DNA of 64,000 nt from Duganella sp. BJB480. GTDB lineage: Bacteria > Pseudomonadota > Gammaproteobacteria > Burkholderiales > Burkholderiaceae_D. The notes beneath the pieces are model-generated. The model saw only the letters and a list, made by a program, of their open reading frames with translations, made no database searches and was not told the DNA's origin. The position numbers were made by a program, and so were the translations under genes. How positions within the stretch are numbered: the stretch's first letter is position 1; every line of letters starts with the position of its first letter. Shown here in pieces: positions 26,915 to 33,341 of this stretch. The DNA lies in assembly GCA_003416985.1 (NCBI GenBank), contig QVIN01000001.1:620001-684000 (forward strand). Direction: 5' to 3'.

Positions 26915-27564
26915 GCAAACCTTATACCGAAAGTGAATTTTCAGCGCAGATTACGACAGACAGAAACTGGCGCATGAAAGAGGTATCTGATCTCAAACTA
27001 GCGATCAAACGAGGTGACGACAGTATGCGAAAGGTGCTTCTTCGGGCATTGGTCGCGATCTGCTATGCACATTGGGAAGGCTATATTAAGTTTGCTTCTC
27101 GAAAATATTTCGAACATATAGCGCTTAGAAAATTTCAATATGAGATGCTTGATCGCCAATTTCTTCGAAACCACTTCTTACCACGATTAGCGGCGCTTTC
27201 CTCTTCTAAGACAGGAATTGCAGAACGCTGCAATTTGATAGATGAAATCCTAGAAAAATCTGGTCACCGATTTACCCATATAAACGAAGATCTAGTAAAT
27301 ACGAAGGCAAATTTGAATTTCGAAGTGTTCTCGGATATTTGCTTGATATGTGGGATATCGTTGGACGCATTTAAAGAGTGGTCGACATTTATTGATATAA
27401 TTCTTCTTAAACGTCGCAACTCGATTGCGCATGGCGAGGATACATTAATATCCTTTAGTGAGCTTGATGAAATTTCGGAAAAAACAACGAGCCTCATGCG
27501 TATGTTTGGTACTGAATTAGAGAATCTAATTGTTCTTCAGAAGTATAAGTTTACTCAAGCCTAA
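26911..27564 (+). CDS. HEPN-domain nuclease of the MAE_28990/MAE_18760 type
   Basis: A 217-residue all-helical protein. An early VAICYAHWEGYIKFASRKYFEHI helix and the late RRNSIAHGE segment match MAE_28990/MAE_18760-like HEPN proteins. Arg169-Asn-Ser-Ile-Ala-His174 is the R-x4-6-H catalytic motif of HEPN ribonucleases; Glu176 follows. Such proteins act as toxins or RNA-cutting effectors in defence and toxin-antitoxin modules. The start codon overlaps the stop of the DUF262 gene. AT-rich codon use agrees with recent transfer. An RNase effector gated by the DUF262 protein is inferred. Confidence 0.85.
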   Translation: MSKPYTESEFSAQITTDRNWRMKEVSDLKLAIKRGDDSMRKVLLRALVAICYAHWEGYIKFASRKYFEHIALRKFQYEMLDRQFLRNHFLPRLAALSSSKTGIAERCNLIDEILEKSGHRFTHINEDLVNTKANLNFEVFSDICLICGISLDAFKEWSTFIDIILLKRRNSIAHGEDTLISFSELDEISEKTTSLMRMFGTELENLIVLQKYKFTQA

Positions 27565-27657
27565 ATTAATTAAAAGAGATCACTTTTAATTTATATGCGC
27601 AGCACCTCCTCCTGTACCCGAGCCAAAGCGTCAATCCATCAGGCCTGCAAGCCGATT

Positions 27658-27673
27658 TTCGATTCCGGCTCGG
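27658..27673 (+). repeat. Second copy of the tRNA-Leu 3' core (candidate attR)
   Basis: TTCGATTCCGGCTCGG matches the tRNA-Leu T-arm/acceptor sequence exactly for 16 bases, and partial similarity continues on both sides (GCCGA before; GCATCC against AGCACC after). No complete tRNA can be folded here. The composition change from the AT-rich HEPN gene to GC-richer sequence occurs nearby, fitting an island junction. Confidence 0.5.
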
Positions 27674-28061
27674 GCATCCGCATAAACCCGGGCTTTCCCT
27701 GTTAGCGGCAGCTCACATTACTGACGCGCCAGTTTCGCAAACCGGCCGCAGCTCCGCAAAAAGTTACCAGTCAGTCGGCACACATCATCGTGGTAGCCGC
27801 ATGCTAGCGGTGTGATGCCATCGTCGATTAAATCGCGCACCACTCGAGACCTCGCTGAGCAGACGCTTACCGAGATCAGAGCGGTGCGGGAGATTAAATT
27901 CCCGCAGTATTCGCATTACAGTCGCAAATGCGTACGCGCATGCGTGTTTGTAGCCGTGAAATTTTATTTCTGCTGGCCAACTGGTGCTTGCACTGCCGAC
28001 AGTAGCGTCTGGCAGCAAACAAAGACCGTATCTCCGAGTATCCCCCCGACGCCCTGAAGGA

Positions 28062-28079
28062 TGTCAAGTTTGCTTGACA
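28062..28079. promoter_or_regulatory. Operator O1 of the XRE/membrane-protein operon
   Basis: TGTCAAG-TTTG-CTTGACA is a perfect palindrome (extended to GGATGTCAAG..CTTGACATCC). It shares TGT-C/A-AAG-N4-CTT-G/T-ACA with O2 40 bases downstream. It overlaps the TTGACA -35 element, so a bound repressor would block RNA polymerase. Confidence 0.7.
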
Positions 28080-28102
28080 TCCGGTTTTCTCCGTCCTACC
28101 AT
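28074..28102 (+). promoter_or_regulatory. Sigma-70 promoter of the membrane-protein/XRE operon
   Basis: A consensus TTGACA (28074-28079), a 17-bp spacer and TACCAT (28097-28102). The -35 overlaps operator O1 and the -10 touches operator O2, giving an arrangement typical of autorepression. Confidence 0.65.
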
Positions 28103-28119
28103 GTAAAGCATACTTTACA
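28102..28119. promoter_or_regulatory. Operator O2 of the XRE/membrane-protein operon
   Basis: TGTAAAG-CATA-CTTTACA, a perfect 7-bp inverted repeat with a 4-base spacer of the same pattern as O1. It begins at the last base of the -10 and covers the likely transcription start. Confidence 0.7.
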
Positions 28120-28131
28120 GGAGATAAATCG

Positions 28132-28551
28132 ATGCACGTTCAACAAAACCAGAAATATTCCGAGACGGAACGTAGGGCCGGTGGAAAGTATCTGCGTGAG
28201 CTGTCGGGCAGTATCGCGGTCTATGTCCTGCTGCTCACGGCCTCCCTGACGTACGGTCCGTCGATGGATTCAGGCTCTCTTAAGACCGCCGCGCTGGCAT
28301 GTCCAGTGATAGGCTTTTTTCTGATGATATGGGCGGTCGCGCGGCAAGTCGGCCGAATGGACGAATACCAACGTGTCGTCATGCTTGAAACCGTCACCCT
28401 CGCGGCCGCCGTCACGGTGGGCGTCACCTTCACCTACGGTTTTCTCGAGGCCGCTGGTTATCCACGCCTGAGCATGTTCACAGTCTGGGGGATCATGGGG
28501 GCGTCGTGGCTGCTTATCGGCCTGTTCCGCCGCTGGAGGATGGATCGATGA
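28132..28551 (+). CDS. Inner-membrane protein paired with XRE regulator
   Basis: A 139-residue protein with a charged N-terminus and about four hydrophobic helices (about 28-46, 56-75, 88-108, 115-132). It overlaps the XRE gene by 4 bases. Pairs of a small multi-helix membrane protein with a YgzD/YozG-like HTH regulator are frequent in bacteria; the membrane protein may sense a signal or be the regulated product. Two palindromic operators and a consensus promoter lie just upstream. AGGAGA precedes the ATG. GC content is closer to the core genome than that of the island. Confidence 0.7.
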   Translation: MHVQQNQKYSETERRAGGKYLRELSGSIAVYVLLLTASLTYGPSMDSGSLKTAALACPVIGFFLMIWAVARQVGRMDEYQRVVMLETVTLAAAVTVGVTFTYGFLEAAGYPRLSMFTVWGIMGASWLLIGLFRRWRMDR

Positions 28552-28736
28552 ACAATACCATCCGTGAGCTGCGCGCGGAACGTGGGTGGAGTCAAGCCCA
28601 CCTGGCCGACCGGCTCGACGTGTCCAGACAGACCGTAAATGCCATAGAAACCGGACGCTACGATCCAAGCTTGCCCCTGGCTTTCGCCATTGCCAGGCTG
28701 TTTGGAACGACCATAGAAGAGATTTTCACATTCTAA
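28548..28736 (+). CDS. Small XRE-family HTH regulator (YgzD/YozG-like)
   Basis: A 62-residue protein that is essentially one HTH_3 domain: IRELRAERGWSQAHLADRLD then VSRQTVNAIETGRYDPSLPLAFAIARLF and a TTIEEIF tail. It matches the 60-70-residue stand-alone regulators that repress small membrane-protein operons. The ATG overlaps the stop of the preceding gene. Two TGTMAAG-N4-CTTKACA palindromes at the operon promoter are the likely binding sites, implying negative autoregulation. Confidence 0.9.
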   Translation: MNNTIRELRAERGWSQAHLADRLDVSRQTVNAIETGRYDPSLPLAFAIARLFGTTIEEIFTF

Positions 28737-28744
28737 ATCTCGTT

Positions 28745-28763
28745 CGCTGACGCAATGTCAGCG
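28745..28763. terminator. Hairpin between XRE and universal stress protein genes
   Basis: CGCTGAC-GCAAT-GTCAGCG, a perfect 7-bp stem, lies between convergent genes and overlaps the stop of the stress gene. No T-run. Possible weak bidirectional terminator. Confidence 0.35.
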
Positions 28764-29195
28764 ATACACCAGCACCGGCACCGTCGCATGGGCCAACACC
28801 CGCTGGGTCTGGCTGCCCAGCAGCAGGCGCTGCAGGCCGCCGTGGCCATGCGTGGCCATGAAAATCAAATCGCAGTTGTAGTCCTGCGCCGTGCGTACGA
28901 TCTCGTCGGACGGGCTGAGCGAGGTGGCGATGTGGGTGGTGCAGGGCACGCCCGCGCGGGCCGCCTCGGCGCCGATTTCCTGCACGCACGCGTGGGCCGC
29001 CGCCTGCATGGCGTCGGCAAACACCTGGACGTCCATCACGGCGCCGAATTCAACATACGGGGAGTAGGGATACGGTTCGGCGACCGACATGGCAACCAGG
29101 CTCGCGCCAAGCTTGCGCGCCAGTTCGATGGCGGCCGTGGCCGCTGCCTTCGACAAGGCGGAGCCGTCGCTGGGAAGTAGGATGGTCTGGTACAT
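28758..29195 (-). CDS. Universal stress protein, single UspA domain
   Basis: A 145-residue UspA-fold protein. It begins with YQTILLPSDGSALSKAA and carries the ATP-binding signature near the C-terminus as GHGGLQRLLLGSQTQRVLAHATVPVLV. Such proteins respond to oxygen limitation and other stresses, often under FNR/ANR-type control. An FNR-like box (29281-29294) lies 86 bases before its start, consistent with induction in low oxygen. It is the first gene of the FNR-linked cluster. Confidence 0.92.
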   Translation of the reverse strand: MYQTILLPSDGSALSKAAATAAIELARKLGASLVAMSVAEPYPYSPYVEFGAVMDVQVFADAMQAAAHACVQEIGAEAARAGVPCTTHIATSLSPSDEIVRTAQDYNCDLIFMATHGHGGLQRLLLGSQTQRVLAHATVPVLVYR

Positions 29196-29280
29196 AAATG
29201 CTTTCTGCCGCTAAGGCTGCTGGTTCGGGCCGCCGTCGGCGGGATACCGTGATCATCGCGCCGCTCGCCAGTACAAGTCC

Positions 29281-29294
29281 TTGACGTGGATCAA
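29281..29294. promoter_or_regulatory. FNR-like box upstream of universal stress gene
   Basis: TTGAC-GTGG-ATCAA matches the FNR/ANR consensus TTGAT-N4-ATCAA at nine of ten positions. It lies between the divergent stress gene and the 29422 gene. No TACAGT hexamer at the conserved 32-bp distance was found on either side, so the promoter geometry differs from the other sites. Confidence 0.7.
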
Positions 29295-29421
29295 AATGTC
29301 CCGGTCTGGGCAGCGACGCCGCGTCTGAACAATTCACGGTTTTTTTGATTTGGGTCAGGCGGCCCTGGTGCATTTATGCGCGGCTCCTATTACTGTGAGG
29401 ATTCTTCACGGAGGAATTGCC

Positions 29422-29829
29422 ATGTACGCATTGAGAAGCGGAGTGTTGATCCTGGCGCTGGTCGCGCAAGGCGGTGCGCTGGCGGCCGAGCTGGCGCCGC
29501 GGACGCAGAACGGCATCGTCTATCTGAGCGGCGGCGTCGGCGAGGACGAGCGGCAGGCCATGCAGGCCGCCCGCGCCGACTATCCGGTGCGGCTGACCTT
29601 TGCCACCAAGGGCAGCGGCGAATACCGGGCGGACGTCGCGGTCACCATCGTCGACCGCGCCGGCGCGGTGGCGGCGGCTTTCGTGTCGCCCGGCCCTTGG
29701 TGCTACCTCAAGCTGGCGCCGGGCAGTTATCGCATCGTCGCCAGCCTGCGCGGCAAGGAATTGACGCAGGCGCTCACCGTGCAGCCCCTGGCCGCGCGTG
29801 AACTGTATTTTTACTGGGACCCGGAATGA
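29422..29829 (+). CDS. Exported carboxypeptidase-regulatory-like protein
   Basis: A 135-residue protein with a signal peptide (1-22, ending GGALAA) and a compact beta-sandwich: RLTFATKGSGEYRADVAVTIVDRAGAVAAAF followed by LKLAPGSYRIVASLRGK. This resembles transthyretin/carboxypeptidase-regulatory-like domains in the periplasm. A strong GGAGG precedes the ATG. The function is unknown. It sits just downstream of an FNR-like box and may be part of the low-oxygen set, but no promoter hexamer supports this. Confidence 0.7.
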   Translation: MYALRSGVLILALVAQGGALAAELAPRTQNGIVYLSGGVGEDERQAMQAARADYPVRLTFATKGSGEYRADVAVTIVDRAGAVAAAFVSPGPWCYLKLAPGSYRIVASLRGKELTQALTVQPLAARELYFYWDPE

Positions 29830-29872
29830 GCCAAGCCGGACCGGGCGCAATGAATCACCTGAATGGAATGCC

Positions 29873-30502
29873 ATGACCACACCCCACACCCCCCTGACCC
29901 CATTGCAACTGATCGCACCCGAGGCCTTGGCGCTCGACGCCGAATTCGCGCCGCTGAGCATGGCCTTGTTCAAGGTGCTGCTGCGGCGCCAGTCCAGCCG
30001 TGAGTTCAGCCCCGGCGAGCTGCCGCTGTACGCGTTGTCGCGCCTGCTGTGGGCCGCGTTCGGCATCAACCGGCCGCAGCTGGGCCTGCGCACGGCGCCG
30101 TCGGCCAGCAACGGGCAGGAGATCGACATCTACGTGGCGATGCGTGCCGGGCTGTATCGCTTCGATGCGCTGCAGCTGGCCTTGCTGCCGGTGCTGGCCG
30201 AGGACATCCGCGCCGCCACCGGCTGCCAGGATTTCGTCGCCACGGCCCCGATCAACCTGATCTACGTGGCCAGCCTGAAGGACGACAGCACGCGGCCGGA
30301 GACCGAGCAGAAATTCTACGCCGCGCTGGACACCGGCTTCATCAGCCAGAACGTCTATCTGTTCTGCGCCGCCGAGGGCCTGGCCACGGTGGTGCGCGGC
30401 TGGGTCGACCGGCCGGCGCTGGCCGAGGTCATGGGGCTGACGCCGCACCAGCATGTGATCGCGGCGCAATCGGTGGGCTATCCGGCGTCGCCGCAGGGCT
30501 GA
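29873..30502 (+). CDS. SagB/ThcOx-type nitroreductase family protein
   Basis: A 209-residue flavoprotein. Typical motifs: RRQSSREFSPGELPLYALSRLLWAAFG at the start, RTAPSASNGQEIDIYV in the middle (FMN contacts), and DTGFISQNVYLFCAAEGLATVVRG near the end. Members oxidise or reduce small molecules with FMN; SagB-type enzymes dehydrogenate azolines in peptide maturation. No YcaO or precursor-peptide gene is nearby, so a general NAD(P)H-dependent reductase is more likely. It follows the preceding gene by 43 bases in the same direction. Confidence 0.87.
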   Translation: MTTPHTPLTPLQLIAPEALALDAEFAPLSMALFKVLLRRQSSREFSPGELPLYALSRLLWAAFGINRPQLGLRTAPSASNGQEIDIYVAMRAGLYRFDALQLALLPVLAEDIRAATGCQDFVATAPINLIYVASLKDDSTRPETEQKFYAALDTGFISQNVYLFCAAEGLATVVRGWVDRPALAEVMGLTPHQHVIAAQSVGYPASPQG

Positions 30503-30512
30503 CGCGCGCGGC

Positions 30513-31745
30513 TCATTCGTGCAGGCCGCCGTCCGAGTAGCGGTTGCGCGGATTCCACAGCATCCAGCCGTTGGACTGGGCCGCTTCGGCGGCGTCGATC
30601 TGCGCCTGCACCTCGGCCGCGCCGAACGGGCGGTGGTCGAAGGCGTAGTCGGTGAAGTCCTGCAGCCACGGCCGGAAGCGGGCGCCGCCCAGTCCGGTGC
30701 GCTGCCTGGCGCGCTGCAGGGACTGGTACACGATCTCGTACGGATGGGCCACCGCGTTGCGGTAATTCGGGATGCCCCATTTGAAGCCGGACGGATACAG
30801 CATCGGACAGATGTAGTCGAGCGGCTGGACCAGGCGTTCGAGTTGCTGGCCGATCGCCGTGTCGTCGGTATTCCACAGTACGTAGCCGAAGATGTCGGCG
30901 GCCACGAAGACGTTGTAGGGCGCCAGCCGCTGCCGCGCCGCGCCCAGGAAGCCGCTGATGGCGTCGACCCGGCTGGCCTGCGTGCTGGGCTGCGCGTACT
31001 GCACGCCGGGCGCGTCCGGGAAGCGCACATAGTCGAACTGGATCTCGTCGAAGCCCTGCCGCGCCGCCTCCTCGGCGATGTCGAGGTTGTACTGCCACAC
31101 CTCGTGCCGCATCGGATCGACCCACGGCAGGTTTTCGCCGTCGCGCCAGACCTGGCCCTGGCTGTTTTTCAGCGCCAGATCGGGCTGGGCCGTGGCCAAC
31201 GGCTCGTCCTTGAACACCACGATCCGGGCGATCAGGTAGATGTTTTTCTGGTGCAGCTGCGCGATCAGCGCCGGCATGTCGCGGACGGTGCGCACCTTCT
31301 GCGCGCCGATGCGCTCGGCGAGGGCGATGGTGCTGGCGTAGGGGATCATGCCGCGGTCGCTCTTGACGTCGATCACCAGCGCGTTCAGCTCGGTCTGATC
31401 GACCAGCCGCAGCGCGGCCTCGCGCAGCGCGTCGCTGCCGATGCCGTAGGCCGACAGGTACACGGCCTTGGGCTGGAACGGCGTGACCGCCAGCCGCAGC
31501 GGCGCCTCGCCGTCGGCGTGCACGGCCTGGCGGCGGGTGTAGCCTGGCGCGCGGACGGCCACGTCCGGCCCGGCTCCGGGCAGGTGAAATTTTCCGGCCG
31601 CGTCCGTCAGCGTGCTGGCGCCGTTGGATGTGACGATGGCGCCGGCGATCGGGCTCTGGTCGGCCTGGCTGTGGACCGTGCCGTCGATCGCCAGCGCGGG
31701 CGGGAGCGCGAGCGTCAGGGCGGCCGCGAGTACGAGTTGGTGCAT
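30513..31745 (-). CDS. Secreted putative glycoside hydrolase (DUF4015 type)
   Basis: A 410-residue exported protein: signal peptide (1-19), a small carboxypeptidase-regulatory-like domain (about 20-88), then a TIM-barrel-like domain (about 92-400). Barrel motifs include KAVYLSAYGIGSD, ALVIDVKSDRGMIPY, FDEIQFDYVRFPD (likely acid residues) and the PMLYPSGFKWG strand. This matches DUF4015-type putative glycosidases, which relate to the hydrolase domain of PgaB-like proteins. A polysaccharide deacetylase gene lies 21 bases upstream in the same operon, suggesting joint processing of an exopolysaccharide. Confidence 0.82.
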   Translation of the reverse strand: MHQLVLAAALTLALPPALAIDGTVHSQADQSPIAGAIVTSNGASTLTDAAGKFHLPGAGPDVAVRAPGYTRRQAVHADGEAPLRLAVTPFQPKAVYLSAYGIGSDALREAALRLVDQTELNALVIDVKSDRGMIPYASTIALAERIGAQKVRTVRDMPALIAQLHQKNIYLIARIVVFKDEPLATAQPDLALKNSQGQVWRDGENLPWVDPMRHEVWQYNLDIAEEAARQGFDEIQFDYVRFPDAPGVQYAQPSTQASRVDAISGFLGAARQRLAPYNVFVAADIFGYVLWNTDDTAIGQQLERLVQPLDYICPMLYPSGFKWGIPNYRNAVAHPYEIVYQSLQRARQRTGLGGARFRPWLQDFTDYAFDHRPFGAAEVQAQIDAAEAAQSNGWMLWNPRNRYSDGGLHE

Positions 31746-31766
31746 GGAATAGTCCTTGGTGAATGT

Positions 31767-32567
31767 TCAGTGCGCCGATGCGGCGGATGGTTGTGTCTGC
31801 TCAAGCAGGCGTGCGTAGGCGCGCTCGCCGTAGGCGTCGCTGATCAGGTAGCGGGGCAGGGCCAGCGGCGCGTCGGCCCGGCTGGCCGCGTGCGCGGCCA
31901 GGGTGAAGGCGGCGCTGTAGCCGGCGTCCGCCGCCGCTTGCATCAGCTCGTCGTCGACGATGCCGTACGGCCAGGCCAGCAGCGCGACCTCGCCGCCCAG
32001 CCTCTGTTGCAGGCGTTGCCGCGATCCGAGCAGTTGTTGGCGCAGCAGCTGGCGATAGGCGGCCGGCGTCAAACGCCGCCGCTCCTGCTTGAAGTTGGGA
32101 TGCCACAAGGTATGCGACTGGATGTCGAACCAGCCGCTGGCCTGCAGCGCCTGCAGTTGCTGCCAGGTGAGCGCGTACGGGGCGTTCGAGATCGCCGACG
32201 GATAGATGAACAGCGTCACCGGCACCCGGTAGCGCAGCACCAGCGGCCGCATCTCGTCCCACACCGAGCGGTGGCCGTCGTCGACCGTGATGACCACCGC
32301 GCGCGGCGGCAGCGCGGCCTGCTTCCCGGCCAGGTAGTCGACCAGCTGGCGCAAGGGGATGACCGTGTAGCCGTGCGTCGACAGGTAGCGCAGCTGGTTC
32401 TCGAAGGTGCTGGTGCGGATGGTCATGCTGTCGGCCACGGTGGCGCCGAAGCGATGGTAGGCCAGCACGGGCACAGCGCGTTCCGGCGCGGGCTGGGCCG
32501 GCGCCGCGCCGCTGGCGAGCGGGGCCGCCAACATGGCGGCCAGGCAAAGGCGACGGCTAATGTGCAT
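31767..32567 (-). CDS. Exported polysaccharide deacetylase (CE4/NodB fold)
   Basis: A 266-residue protein with a signal peptide (1-21). NodB motifs are visible: AVVITVDDGH (TVDDG for TFDDG, metal Asp retained), SHTLWHP (H-x4-H for the zinc histidines), and LAWPYG. It should remove N-acetyl groups from a polymer such as poly-N-acetylglucosamine. Its promoter has an FNR-like box 32 bp before a TACAGT -10, so expression is probably raised in low oxygen. It is cotranscribed with the glycosidase-like gene; together they resemble a split PgaB. Confidence 0.88.
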   Translation of the reverse strand: MHISRRLCLAAMLAAPLASGAAPAQPAPERAVPVLAYHRFGATVADSMTIRTSTFENQLRYLSTHGYTVIPLRQLVDYLAGKQAALPPRAVVITVDDGHRSVWDEMRPLVLRYRVPVTLFIYPSAISNAPYALTWQQLQALQASGWFDIQSHTLWHPNFKQERRRLTPAAYRQLLRQQLLGSRQRLQQRLGGEVALLAWPYGIVDDELMQAAADAGYSAAFTLAAHAASRADAPLALPRYLISDAYGERAYARLLEQTQPSAASAH

Positions 32568-32639
32568 GAGGTGGGTGCTGCATGGTGGCTCCAGTGCGGA
32601 TCGGTTGATGCTGGGCCATTGCCCGGCCCTGCAGCATCG

Positions 32640-32691
32640 ACTGTAGCGGCGGACATTGCGGCGGCACAGGCTGGCGCTTGATCCAAGTCAA
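32640..32691 (-). promoter_or_regulatory. FNR-type promoter of the deacetylase operon
   Basis: The FNR-like box TTGACTTGGATCAA (minus strand, 32691-32678) is followed after exactly 32 bp by TACAGT (32645-32640), the inferred -10. A 66-base leader follows. The box is identical in sequence to the Hsp20 box facing the other way. Confidence 0.75.
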
Positions 32692-32715
32692 AATACCGGT
32701 CAATTTTGCCGACCT

Positions 32716-32767
32716 TTGACTTGGATCAAAATGCCGCGCTGACAATGCCCGGCCCGATTGCTACAGT
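32716..32767 (+). promoter_or_regulatory. FNR-type promoter of hsp20
   Basis: TTGACTTGGATCAA (32716-32729), then a 32-bp gap, then TACAGT (32762-32767). CTGACA (32739-32744) lies 17 bp before TACAGT and reads as a -35. The box therefore centres about 51 bp before the inferred start, one helical turn farther than a class II FNR site. Confidence 0.78.
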
Positions 32768-32853
32768 GGTTCGGAAGCTTGACGCAGATGGCGTGTCCGC
32801 CGGCGCGCCATCGACCAGTCTCCACCGGCGTGTACTGACAGAAGGAGCATGAC

Positions 32854-33303
32854 ATGGCTAACAATCTGACACAGTTCGATCCCTTTGGCGACCTGGCGCG
32901 GCTGGAACCGCTGCGTGGCGTCGAGGACTTTTTCCGCGATTTCCGGCTCAAGAACATGCTGCGCGACTTCGACGCCAAGCCGTCGATCAAGCTCGACGTG
33001 GTCGAGACCGAGCAAGGCTACAGCGTCAAGGCCGAGCTGCCCGGCATGAAGAAGGAAGACATCAAGGTCGATGTCGACGGCAACCGCGTCACGATCTCTG
33101 CCGAGACCAAGCGCGAGAGCGAGCAGAAAGAAGGCAAGACGGTGGTGCGCAGCGAGCGCTATGTCGGCCAGCTGTACCGCAGCTTCACGCTGGAGAAGGA
33201 CGTCGACGACGGCAAGGCCGAAGCCAAATACCAGGACGGCGTGCTGGAGCTGACGCTGCCCAAGAAACCCAACAACGGCGCCAAGAAGCTGGTCATCAGC
33301 TAA
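32854..33303 (+). CDS. Hsp20/alpha-crystallin small heat-shock protein
   Basis: A 149-residue chaperone. The alpha-crystallin domain (about 45-140) contains VVETEQGYSVKAELPGMKKEDIKVDVDGNRVTISAE-type strands and the terminal DGVLELTLPKK. It forms oligomers that hold unfolded proteins. An AAGGAG ribosome site precedes the ATG. The promoter carries an FNR-like box rather than an obvious sigma-32 element, so induction by oxygen limitation is predicted. It ends near a GC-rich hairpin (33319-33336) facing the DUF4010 gene. Confidence 0.95.
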   Translation: MANNLTQFDPFGDLARLEPLRGVEDFFRDFRLKNMLRDFDAKPSIKLDVVETEQGYSVKAELPGMKKEDIKVDVDGNRVTISAETKRESEQKEGKTVVRSERYVGQLYRSFTLEKDVDDGKAEAKYQDGVLELTLPKKPNNGAKKLVIS

Positions 33304-33318
33304 CGCCCCGCCAGCGCG

Positions 33319-33336
33319 GCCCGGCGCAGGCCGGGC
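33319..33336. terminator. GC-rich hairpin between convergent genes
   Basis: GCCCGGC-GCAG-GCCGGGC, a perfect 7-bp stem with a 4-base loop, lies 16 bases after the hsp20 stop and six bases before the convergent gene's stop. It lacks a T-run. Confidence 0.4.
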
Positions 33337-33341
33337 GCGCC

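Larger units (their letters stand above)
27565..28131. other. Intergenic region at the right island border
   Basis: No convincing gene in 567 bases. Short open frames on both strands have no ribosome site or recognisable domains. Contents: AT-rich trailer of the HEPN gene, the second copy of the tRNA-Leu 3' sequence (27658-27673), an inverted repeat CCCGAGCC (27617-27624)/GGCTCGGG (27667-27674), and the promoter-operator region of the XRE pair from 28059 onward. Confidence 0.6.

Noticed and set aside
27617..27674. Possible second tRNA at the island border (CCCGAGCC..GGCTCGGG)
   Set aside because: Only 58 bases, with no D-arm or anticodon arm; better explained as a copy of the tRNA-Leu 3' end plus a chance inverted repeat.
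27785..28057. Two short opposing frames (77 and 81 codons) before the XRE operon
   Set aside because: No ribosome site, no recognisable domain, and mutual overlap; probably non-coding.
23786..28736. Integrase or transposase for the island
   Set aside because: No recombinase motifs in any frame between the tRNA and the XRE gene; the island is not autonomous as seen.
29346..29359. Second FNR-like site TTGATTTGGGTCAG near 29350
   Set aside because: The right half departs from ATCAA and no promoter hexamer sits at either conserved spacing.
29873..30502. RiPP azoline dehydrogenase in a peptide-maturation cluster
   Set aside because: No YcaO, leader peptide or transporter genes adjoin the nitroreductase.
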